Shown here one piece after another: positions 1 through 5,359 of a stretch of 11,236 nt of DNA (the stretch's first letter is position 1; every line of letters starts with the position of its first letter). The translations under genes and the position numbers were made by a program. The notes under the pieces were generated by a model. It made no database searches and was not told the DNA's origin. It saw only the letters and a list, made by a program, of their open reading frames with translations. The DNA comes from an uncultured Lachnospiraceae bacterium (GTDB lineage Bacteria; Bacillota; Clostridia; Lachnospirales; Lachnospiraceae). The DNA lies in the NCBI GenBank assembly GCA_902784025.1, contig CACZTF010000197.1:1-11236 (forward strand). The letters run 5' to 3'.

Positions 1-240
1 ACACAGAATTTCCTGTTTGGTCTGCCAAACAGCGGATTGGAATCAGCGGCATCTGTTTTTCATCCGGCTGTTCAGGCAGGCGCCCAAAGTAATCTTATTT
101 ATGATCATGTATTTGGTGTTGAGGGAGCTGTTCCTGCTGTTATAGCTGACGCTGTATTAGGAGCGGTATGCCTCTTACTTGCAGCTAAGCAGGGACGTTT
201 GGGGGAATTAAAAATGACAGGAGAACAGAGGATGCTTTAG
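1..240 (+). CDS. C-terminal part of an unidentified membrane protein
   Basis: An open frame enters from the left edge and ends at TAG 238-240, giving about 79 residues; the start lies outside the window. The frame is open from base 1, so the TTG at 37 is unlikely to be the true start. The piece is rich in Gly, Ala and Val. One segment (roughly residues 48-65 of the fragment, around AVPAVIADAVLGAVCLLLAA) is hydrophobic enough to be a membrane helix, followed by a short polar tail containing KQGR and ending EQRML. This pattern fits the last helix and cytoplasmic tail of a transporter or other polytopic membrane protein. I do not recognise the family. The next gene starts 148 bases later with its own ribosome site, so co-transcription is possible but not shown. 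Confidence 0.6.
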   Translation, partial: TQNFLFGLPNSGLESAASVFHPAVQAGAQSNLIYDHVFGVEGAVPAVIADAVLGAVCLLLAAKQGRLGELKMTGEQRML

Positions 241-388
241 GGAACTAAAGATATTCAGTAATGTATACAGTACCATTTTTTATTATTTTTTACCGGAAAC
301 AAAAAGAAAGAATGAGCCGGTCAAAAAAACGGGGAATAAGACAAATGTCATCCCAGTCTTTAAAAATTTTGTTGCAAGGAGGTATGTG
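241..388. other. Intergenic region before the radical SAM gene
   Basis: This AT-rich spacer holds two U-rich runs (around 277-292) that could end transcription of the upstream gene, but no good GC stem precedes them. A distant inverted pair ACCGG/CCGGT (about 292-296 and 317-321) and a short GACA/TGTC pair near 341-350 are visible, and neither makes a convincing terminator. A strong AAGGAGG at 376-382 serves the next gene. I see no clear promoter. Confidence 0.35.
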
Positions 389-1057
389 ATGATTCTTTAT
401 ACAGTCACCGGAAAAGCCGGAGATGAGTACTTTTTGGATATTTCAAAAAGCGGAGATATAAGCGGGAAAAATATGTATGTAAATATGACTAACCGTTGTC
501 CCTGCAGTTGTGTTTTCTGCCTGAGACAGACAAAAAAGATGATGGAGGATAACAGCCTGTGGCTGAAGGATGGCGAACCATCTGTTGAAGAAGTGCTTAA
601 GCTTTGCTCAGAGTATGATCTTAACATCATCAATGAACTGGTGTTTTGCGGTTTTGGGGAGCCCATGGAACGATTTGATGATGTATGCAGGATTATCGAT
701 GCTTTAAGAGAGGATTATCCATGTTTGAAGGTAAGGATAAACACCTCCGGTCTGGCTAACCTGATATACGGAAAGGATATAACACCACAGCTTGAGGGGA
801 GAGCAGATACCATCTCTGTTTCGTTAAACGCACCTGATGCAGAGGAATACTATCAGCTGACCCGCTCAAGCTTTGGTATCAAGTCATATGATGCGATAAA
901 AGAGTTTGCCTTTCTTGCAAAACGTTATGTACCCAATGTCGTTATGACGGTAGTTGATGGTGTTATGTCTGAAGAGAAGATCGAAAAATGCAGAGAAATA
1001 TGTGATGAGTTGGGGGTAAGCTTAAGGGTCAGACCCTTTGAGATCCCGCAGAAATGA
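389..1057 (+). CDS. TatD-associated radical SAM protein
   Basis: This is a radical S-adenosylmethionine enzyme of about 222 residues. The cluster-binding motif is visible as C37-x3-C41-x2-C44 in NRCPCSCVFC, with an extra Cys39 inside it. GFGEP at about residues 88-92 is the SAM-binding 'GGE'-type motif. The length and the TNRCPCSCVFCLR context match the short family named for its usual linkage to TatD deoxyribonuclease. Its substrate is unknown. No TatD gene is visible here; the gene sits 12 bases before a YlmH homologue and probably shares its mRNA. AAGGAGG (376-382) lies 6 bases before ATG 389 but only 3 before the alternative GTG 386, so ATG 389 is preferred. The [4Fe-4S] chemistry is known for the superfamily; the reaction cannot be told from the sequence. 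Confidence 0.88.
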   Translation: MILYTVTGKAGDEYFLDISKSGDISGKNMYVNMTNRCPCSCVFCLRQTKKMMEDNSLWLKDGEPSVEEVLKLCSEYDLNIINELVFCGFGEPMERFDDVCRIIDALREDYPCLKVRINTSGLANLIYGKDITPQLEGRADTISVSLNAPDAEEYYQLTRSSFGIKSYDAIKEFAFLAKRYVPNVVMTVVDGVMSEEKIEKCREICDELGVSLRVRPFEIPQK

Positions 1058-1069
1058 TAAGGAAAAAAT

Positions 1070-1828
1070 TTGGATAAAGATATTTCAAAAATTAAAAAAC
1101 GTCTGGAGGATCTGTACAGACAGTCTTATACCAACAATTCTTTTATGTTTACCCGTTTTTTATCACCTTCGGATGCAGCTGTCGTATATGATTTTGCCAA
1201 CGATAATTCGGTGAAAATGTGGGGTGGTGCCGAGGGATGCGAGAGGGTCATTGTGAGATTCGGGGATGAGTCACAGCTGGGGTATGATGTGGATTTTCCC
1301 ATTAGTGTATTGAAGATAAGACCCCTGAATCCCAGGTTTTGTGAACCCCTTACCCACCGTGATTATCTGGGAGCATTTATGAGCCTGGGTTTGGAAAGAG
1401 ATACCATAGGAGATATCATCGTAAAAGAAAAGAGCGGCTATGCATTTGTCTGTGACAGCATAGCCGGTCATATCTGTGAAGAGCTAGACAGCATAAGGAA
1501 TACCACTGTGTTTTGTGCCAGGTGTGATGATGCTACAGAAAGGGAGGCAGTCCCCGGGCCGGTATTTGAGGAGTGTAAGCTTATAGTACCATCTCCACGG
1601 ATAGATGCGATGCTTTCCAAGCTTTATAACATCTCAAGAAGCGAAGCGCGAAATCTGTTTACGGCAGGAATGGTGCTGGTAAACGGGCGCAGCTGCGGAA
1701 ACGAAAGTCTGACACCGAAAGAGAAAGACGTATTTGCTGTAAGAGGATACGGAAAATTTATATTTGACGGAACAGGGGAAAAGACCAAAAAAGGAAATGT
1801 AATGGTGAGAGTGCGCCGGTATTTGTGA
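1070..1828 (+). CDS. ylmH: YlmH/RqcP2-like S4-domain RNA-binding protein
   Basis: This 252-residue protein has the YlmH layout: an N-terminal RNA-binding region (about 1-160, including the family-like stretch LTHRDYLGAFMSLGLERD at about 95-111) followed by an S4 domain (about 174-235; PSPRIDAMLSKLYNISRSEA, then VLVNG). S4 domains bind structured RNA, and B. subtilis YlmH has been linked to ribosome-associated quality control of stalled 50S subunits. In Bacillus the gene lies in the division-cell-wall cluster; here it follows a radical SAM gene. The start is TTG at 1070. The frame has no better start nearby, and AAGG at 1059-1062 sits 7 bases upstream, just after the previous stop codon, suggesting translational coupling. 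The residual ambiguity is whether an internal ATG is also used. Confidence 0.85.
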   Translation: MDKDISKIKKRLEDLYRQSYTNNSFMFTRFLSPSDAAVVYDFANDNSVKMWGGAEGCERVIVRFGDESQLGYDVDFPISVLKIRPLNPRFCEPLTHRDYLGAFMSLGLERDTIGDIIVKEKSGYAFVCDSIAGHICEELDSIRNTTVFCARCDDATEREAVPGPVFEECKLIVPSPRIDAMLSKLYNISRSEARNLFTAGMVLVNGRSCGNESLTPKEKDVFAVRGYGKFIFDGTGEKTKKGNVMVRVRRYL

Positions 1829-1839
1829 GACTTAAAGAT

Positions 1840-1889
1840 CTGTCAAATTCGTGGAAACCTGATTAATAATAGTTTGACAGTAAGCTGTC
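1840..1889 (+). terminator. Possible terminator with alternative stems after ylmH
   Basis: Just past the ylmH stop, CTGTCAAA (1840-1847) can pair with TTTGACAG (1873-1880) over a 25-base loop. The GACAG in the second arm can instead pair with CTGTC (1885-1889) across a 4-base loop. The small hairpin is followed by TCCTGTTTTA, a weak U-run, so it may end the forward operon before the opposing gene. The stem is only 5 bp and the call is weak. Confidence 0.35.
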
Positions 1890-1896
1890 TCCTGTT

Positions 1897-2109
1897 TTAT
1901 CTGACAACCGGCTCTATATAATAAGGGAATTCGAATCCTTCATATTCCATGGCAAGCCTGCGTTCAAGATCGTTAAGATCTTTTATGCTGTCGTCATCAG
2001 AATAACCGAAGCAGTTTTTTAATCCATCAAGATCAAATATACCGTAAACCTTACCGCTGCAGCAGCTTTTTCTTAGGTAATAGTATTTTTTGTCCGCATT
2101 TTTATCCAT
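1897..2109 (-). CDS. Small 70-residue hypothetical protein
   Basis: This small reverse gene is supported by AAAGGA (at about 2123-2118 on the reverse strand) roughly 8 bases before its ATG, and by a good promoter candidate further up. The protein is soluble, charged and aromatic-rich, with no signal peptide or membrane segment. It carries an adjacent Cys pair (SCCSGK, residues 15-20) near the N-terminus and a third Cys at 33. The middle reads as an acidic helix-forming stretch (SDDDSIKDLNDLERRLA). I do not recognise the family. It lies downstream of a thiol-disulfide oxidoreductase gene on the same strand, separated by about 160 bases, so a redox or metal-binding link through the Cys pair is possible but only a guess. 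Confidence 0.6.
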   Translation of the reverse strand: MDKNADKKYYYLRKSCCSGKVYGIFDLDGLKNCFGYSDDDSIKDLNDLERRLAMEYEGFEFPYYIEPVVR

Positions 2110-2136
2110 TTTTTTTACATCCTTTTTTTCTTAAAC

Positions 2137-2150
2137 ATACTACGTAGTAT
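2137..2150. promoter_or_regulatory. 14-bp perfect palindrome, candidate operator
   Basis: ATACTACGTAGTAT is a perfect 14-bp palindrome about 28 bases upstream of the 70-residue gene. It overlaps the 3' half of a candidate reverse-strand -10 (TATACT, 2151-2146) and the expected start of transcription, with a possible -35 (ATAACA, 2174-2169) 17 bases upstream. A repressor bound here would block the promoter. The regulator is not in the window, and the motif alone does not name it. Confidence 0.5.
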
Positions 2151-2190
2151 AAAAGTTTGCTTAATTCATGTTATCGTGATGTCTAAGTCA

Positions 2191-2229
2191 AAGAATCTCT
2201 TTCCATACATACAGATTAAAGAGATCCTT
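2191..2229 (-). terminator. Imperfect 12-bp hairpin after the dsbA-like gene
   Basis: Arms 2191-2202 and 2218-2229 form, in the reverse-strand RNA, a 12-bp stem with one G-U pair and a 15-base loop. It lies about 40 bases past the stop of the oxidoreductase gene. No U-run follows, so it is more likely an mRNA-stabilising or processing hairpin than an intrinsic terminator. Confidence 0.3.
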
Positions 2230-2268
2230 CGCTTAGCCAATAAAGATACAGGTTTAGATATTAAAAGA

Positions 2269-3006
2269 TCACAGCTTACATCCGTCGGGACCGCAAGTGT
2301 GTCCTTTCGATAAACTGTTGCTCTCATCATTTTCAGATGATACATTTTCAACAGGATTCAGAAGTTTAAGGATCTGATGCCTGAAGCCTTCTTTCATCTC
2401 TGCTCCGTTTATCTGCACGGAGCCATCAATCTCAAAATAAGGAACACCTGTAATGCCTTTTTTTCGAGCTTCTTCTTCATCAGCCAAAACCTCACCGGAG
2501 AATCTGTCGGATGCGAGCATTTCCTTTATTTCATTTGCTTCAAGACCTGCCTGCACCCCTGTTTCCGTGAGAACATCCCTGTCGGAAAGAATCCTGTTAT
2601 CAGCAAAATAAGCTTTAAACAAGGCTTCTATAACGGCATCGGCTGTTTCAGTATCCTTCGTATATGCAAGTTTTGTGAGCCGGTGTGCGTCAAATGTATT
2701 AACGGAAAAAGTGCCGCCGTAATTAAAATCCAGTCCCTCCCGACGCCCGGAATTAGAGATCTTTTCAACCTGATGCTGCGCCAGTAAAGGTGACATACGG
2801 TATTTTTTTGCATACCTGGTAACAGTATCGCCGTTCGGAGTAATATCAGCTTCCGGATCCAGACGGAAAGCGCGCATCTCAAGTTCAAATTCTACATTTG
2901 GAGAAACAGAAGCATCAGAACGGATCTCGGCTATAGCCTTTTTAAGTCTTGTTTCCCCTATATAACAAAACGGACATGCAAAGTCCGACCAAAAAACTAT
3001 TTTCAT
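2269..3006 (-). CDS. DsbA-family oxidoreductase, FrnE-like
   Basis: This 245-residue protein has the thioredoxin-like DsbA/FrnE layout. The active site C11-P-F-C14 follows the first strand (MKIVFWSDFACPFCYIG), an inserted helical region lies in the middle, and the cis-proline loop is TGVPYFEIDG with P189. The start MKIVFWSD shows no signal peptide, which is normal for cytoplasmic FrnE-type enzymes. Such proteins carry out thiol-disulfide exchange or isomerisation, and the physiological substrate is unknown. A Ser/Asn/Glu-rich linker (about 222-236) leads to a second Cys pair, C238GPDGC243, at the extreme C-terminus, which could act as a resolving or metal site. A strong AAGGAGGGG precedes ATG 3006 by a few bases. 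The gene is transcribed away from module A, and a reverse-facing terminator at about 3151-3174 insulates it. Confidence 0.88.
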   Translation of the reverse strand: MKIVFWSDFACPFCYIGETRLKKAIAEIRSDASVSPNVEFELEMRAFRLDPEADITPNGDTVTRYAKKYRMSPLLAQHQVEKISNSGRREGLDFNYGGTFSVNTFDAHRLTKLAYTKDTETADAVIEALFKAYFADNRILSDRDVLTETGVQAGLEANEIKEMLASDRFSGEVLADEEEARKKGITGVPYFEIDGSVQINGAEMKEGFRHQILKLLNPVENVSSENDESNSLSKGHTCGPDGCKL

Positions 3007-3051
3007 GATTTTCCCCTCCTTTTATAAATATGCAAAAGTGACTTATAATAA

Positions 3052-3080
3052 ATTATAAATACATGGATGAGTTATTTTCA
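3052..3080 (-). promoter_or_regulatory. Candidate promoter of the dsbA-like gene
   Basis: On the reverse strand a perfect TATAAT (3057-3052) lies about 46 bases upstream of the ATG. The -35 at 17 bases' spacing (TGAAAA, 3080-3075) is poor, so the call rests on the -10 and its position between the upstream terminator and the gene. Confidence 0.35.
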
Positions 3081-3150
3081 AGCGTGTATTTTTACCAATA
3101 TAAGGTAAACGTGTAAATGTGTAAGACTGGGCATTGGTTATTATCTTCAT

Positions 3151-3174
3151 AAAAAAAGCAGCCTGCATGCTGCT
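3151..3174 (-). terminator. Reverse-facing intrinsic terminator
   Basis: Read on the reverse strand, AGCAGC, a 6-base loop and GCTGCT form a perfect 6-bp GC-rich stem (3174-3157), followed directly by a run of Ts ending at 3151. This is a good Rho-independent terminator for reverse transcription. In the forward direction only TTT follows after one mismatch. No reverse protein gene lies close upstream, which leaves its RNA unexplained; see the candidate small RNA. Confidence 0.65.
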
Positions 3175-3265
3175 GTTTATAAGTAAAAGAAAATGAAAGT
3201 TTTATTATGAAAGAAAAAAGTAATATGGAAATTTTGAGAGAGGTGAAGGGTTTAAAACCTCTCTC
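3151..3265 (-). ncRNA. Candidate small RNA, about 115 nt
   Basis: A reverse-strand TATAAT (3277-3272) predicts a start near 3265. The RNA would open with a 7-bp hairpin (AGAGAGG, 3264-3258, pairing with CCTCTCT, 3243-3237, over a 14-base loop) and continue through a U-rich stretch to the terminator at 3174-3151. The loop and 3' arm contain CCCTTCACCTCTCT, which could pair with Shine-Dalgarno sequences. There is no -35 of quality and no open frame of note. The case rests on promoter, 5' hairpin and terminator falling in order. Confidence 0.3.
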
Positions 3266-3298
3266 TGATAATTATTATATGTACTAAACTTAAATGAA

Positions 3299-3323
3299 CC
3301 TAAAAAAATTTCTTTATTTTAGG
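3299..3323. repeat. AT-rich inverted repeat
   Basis: CCTAAAA (3299-3305) and TTTTAGG (3317-3323) form a perfect 7-bp inverted pair with an 11-base loop, immediately left of the conserved promoter block. It could bound the regulatory region or act as a weak terminator; the counterpart in module B does not have it. Confidence 0.3.
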
Positions 3324-3328
3324 CTGAA

Positions 3329-3366
3329 GTGTCCAGTTTTTGTAAAAGGTGAGTATGATATTATAT
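3329..3366 (+). promoter_or_regulatory. Conserved upstream block, copy A
   Basis: This 38-base block matches 7199-7236 at 33 of 38 positions without a gap. Its core is CAGTTTTTGTAAAA followed by TATGATA and TATAT. It contains a TTGTAA (3340-3345) and, 16 bases on, TATATA (3362-3367), so it may itself be a promoter; alternatively it is an activator or repressor site. It starts 173 bases before the start codon of the gene it precedes. Confidence 0.6.
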
Positions 3367-3370
3367 AAGT

Positions 3371-3386
3371 AGGAAGTAGACATCCT
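3371..3386 (+). promoter_or_regulatory. Conserved small hairpin, copy A
   Basis: AGGAAG and CATCCT flank four bases and can pair at five of six positions. The equivalent site in module B (7241-7256) is a perfect AGGATA/TATCCT pair, so the fold is kept while the sequence differs. It would lie at the 5' end of an RNA started from the conserved upstream block. Confidence 0.4.
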
Positions 3387-3420
3387 AAAAGAGTACAGAA
3401 TAATCTTTATAGAAATTATA

Positions 3421-3478
3421 AGATCGCGACATTTTGTTAATTATTATATAATATAGATATGACATTAACCAAATGCAG
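3421..3478 (+). promoter_or_regulatory. Proximal promoter and conserved leader start, copy A
   Basis: AGATCGCGACATTTT (3421-3435) matches module B at 14 of 15 bases. It is followed by TATAAT (3447-3452) and, six bases later, ATGACATTAA, which opens a run conserved in module B at exactly the same distance from its TATAAT. The predicted transcription start falls on or next to that ATG. No strong -35 is present, suggesting activator dependence. Confidence 0.5.
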
Positions 3479-3500
3479 TCGCAGAAAGGAGGATGATTGA
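3459..3500 (+). other. Possible 13-codon leader ORF, MTLTKCSRR type
   Basis: ATG 3459 opens a 13-residue frame closed by TGA 3498-3500, one base before the start of the main gene. Its first residues MTLxKCSxR recur in the equivalent leader of module B. There is no ribosome site upstream, and the ATG sits at the predicted transcription start, so it would have to be leaderless. Conservation may instead reflect the DNA or RNA sequence. Confidence 0.2.
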
Positions 3501-3501
3501 A

Positions 3502-5346
3502 ATGAAAAAGAAATTATTAGCTTTGATCACAGGGGTTATTGTAGCAAGCACCATTATAACGCCTGTAGCAAGCACTGTAACAGTGCAGGCGGCACAAACC
3601 GGCTGGGTGCGAAAAGGGAATAACTGGAAATATTACGGAAAAGACGGTAAAGCATATACCGGATGGCATAAGATGGGTAAAGCTGAAGGAGAAAAGACTG
3701 AGCATTGGTCATACTTCGGATCAAATGGTTCTCTTTACACAGGCTGGAAAAAAATGAGCAAGGCTGAGGGTGAGAAGACTGAGCATTGGTCATATTTCGG
3801 ACCGAACGGTTGGTTAAGAACAGGCTGGCAGAAATTAGGGAAGGGTACTAATAATCCAGACGGCAGCAGTGCACTTCATTGGTCTTACTTTGGGTCAAAC
3901 GGATGGCTTAGGACTAATTGGCAGGCTATGGGGAAAGGTACGAATAACCCGGATGGAAATTGTGCGAAACACTGGTCATATTTCGGACCTAACGGGTGGT
4001 TAAGGACTGGCTGGCAGCAACTGGGGAAAGGTACAAAGAACCCTGACGGAAATACGGCAAAGCACTGGTCATATTTCGGAGGAAACGGCTGGCTCCGCAC
4101 CGGATTACAATATTTAGGCAAAGGCACAGACAATCCTGACGGAAATGCGGCGAAGCATATGTCGTATTTTGGTGACAATGGCTGGCTTGTTGTTAATAAG
4201 GAGGTGAACATTTCAGGAAACAGATTTAAAGCCGATAGTAAAGGCTGGCTGACACAGATGATGAAAGTAATCTTTATGGATGGTTTGGGCAATGAAATAA
4301 GTACCCAGTATGTAGAGAAAGGTAAAAATGCGACACCGCCTAAAAACCCCACAAGAGCAGGTTATGAATTCGACGGTTGGGATAAATCATATAATAATAT
4401 AACTGCTTATACAACGATAATAGCAAAGTGGGTTGATAAAACAAAAAATCTCAAATACAATTATGATTTTAAATTTTTCAATCAACCTTACTCAAAAGCC
4501 GCTGCAGCGCTTTTTATCGAAACAAATAATCCGGATCCTGCATCCTTTAGTGTGAAATATTATAAATCCGACGGAACTGAAAATGAAGTAGGCGTTGGCA
4601 AGATCAATTATCATGATCTATCGTATGCCGGCGATGAACAGGGAAACTCATTTTCACTTTACACGGAATTGATAAGTGACAGTATGGATGGTGACTCAGG
4701 TATAGAGGTTCCGGGAGGATATGTGTATACGACCAGCCTGCAAGACCCCGGGGAAATGACCATAGAGGTAACAGAATTAAAAAGGGTGTCTAATGATAAG
4801 AATTCTCCGGACTATTACCGGATACAGTCCCGTGAAAAAAAGAAAATAGGTAAGATAACCGTAAAAGATTTCAAAAAAGAACAAGATAAATGGGCTGATG
4901 ATATTATATCAAAGGTATCAAAAGGCATCAATACGAAAAAAGAGCAAATGCAGGCAATTACAAAGTACCTGGCAAGCATTGCAAAATACAGTAAGAATTA
5001 TATTGATAAAAATGGGGAAATGCAGTATTTAGATCTGATCGTTGACCAGGGTGTTCCTTCATGGATAAGGAATGAATGGGATTCATATTCTTCACCTGCA
5101 TATTTGTGCTATTTCGGCGAAAAAATAGGTTATCCGCTGCATAATATGTATGGAGACTATGCGGTCGGAACCGATGAGTGGCTACAATATCATATTTACG
5201 CAAAATCTACCCAGGATGGAACGATGTACGCATTTTGTCCATCCTCACTCACAAACAGATATGATAACATCCACAGTAAAGCAGATGTGAAAAAGATCGA
5301 TTGTCTGAAATACGATAAGTATTACAAAATGACACCTATAAAATAA
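3502..5346 (+). CDS. Secreted cell-wall-repeat protein with InlB-like repeat and degenerate transglutaminase-like domain
   Basis: This is a 614-residue exported protein. A signal peptide (1 to about 30, MKKKLLALITGVIVAS..., cut near VQAAQ) is followed by glucan/choline-binding-type wall repeats (about 34-250) with the pattern GW...HWSYFGxNGWLRTGW. The repeat period changes from 27 to 31 residues through a GTxNPDG insertion. An InlB/Listeria-Bacteroides-type repeat (about 255-311, RAGYEFDGWD...AKW) comes next, and residues about 460-590 resemble a transglutaminase-like fold. There the usual catalytic Cys position reads Tyr/Ser (SYSSPAYLCYFGEKIGYP), His is kept in QYHIYAK, and the Asp position reads CPSS, so enzymatic activity is doubtful. 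ATG 3493 abuts GGAGG; ATG 3502, nine bases after it, is the better start. The gene converges on the 5360 gene with a 13-base gap and no terminator. It probably binds the wall or a surface polysaccharide. Confidence 0.85.
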   Translation: MKKKLLALITGVIVASTIITPVASTVTVQAAQTGWVRKGNNWKYYGKDGKAYTGWHKMGKAEGEKTEHWSYFGSNGSLYTGWKKMSKAEGEKTEHWSYFGPNGWLRTGWQKLGKGTNNPDGSSALHWSYFGSNGWLRTNWQAMGKGTNNPDGNCAKHWSYFGPNGWLRTGWQQLGKGTKNPDGNTAKHWSYFGGNGWLRTGLQYLGKGTDNPDGNAAKHMSYFGDNGWLVVNKEVNISGNRFKADSKGWLTQMMKVIFMDGLGNEISTQYVEKGKNATPPKNPTRAGYEFDGWDKSYNNITAYTTIIAKWVDKTKNLKYNYDFKFFNQPYSKAAAALFIETNNPDPASFSVKYYKSDGTENEVGVGKINYHDLSYAGDEQGNSFSLYTELISDSMDGDSGIEVPGGYVYTTSLQDPGEMTIEVTELKRVSNDKNSPDYYRIQSREKKKIGKITVKDFKKEQDKWADDIISKVSKGINTKKEQMQAITKYLASIAKYSKNYIDKNGEMQYLDLIVDQGVPSWIRNEWDSYSSPAYLCYFGEKIGYPLHNMYGDYAVGTDEWLQYHIYAKSTQDGTMYAFCPSSLTNRYDNIHSKADVKKIDCLKYDKYYKMTPIK

Positions 5347-5359
5347 TTCAGCGATCTGT

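Noticed and set aside
3331..3345. LytTR-type response-regulator site (CAGTTTTTG)
   Set aside because: A second direct repeat about 21 bases away, expected for this family, is absent in both copies.
3620..4200. CRISPR-like repeats
   Set aside because: The spacing is a multiple of three inside an open frame and the units encode wall-binding repeats. They are protein repeats.
3885..4352. Reverse ORF of 155 codons opposite the wall-repeat region
   Set aside because: Its internal repeats are only the complement of the forward repeats, so it is a shadow frame.
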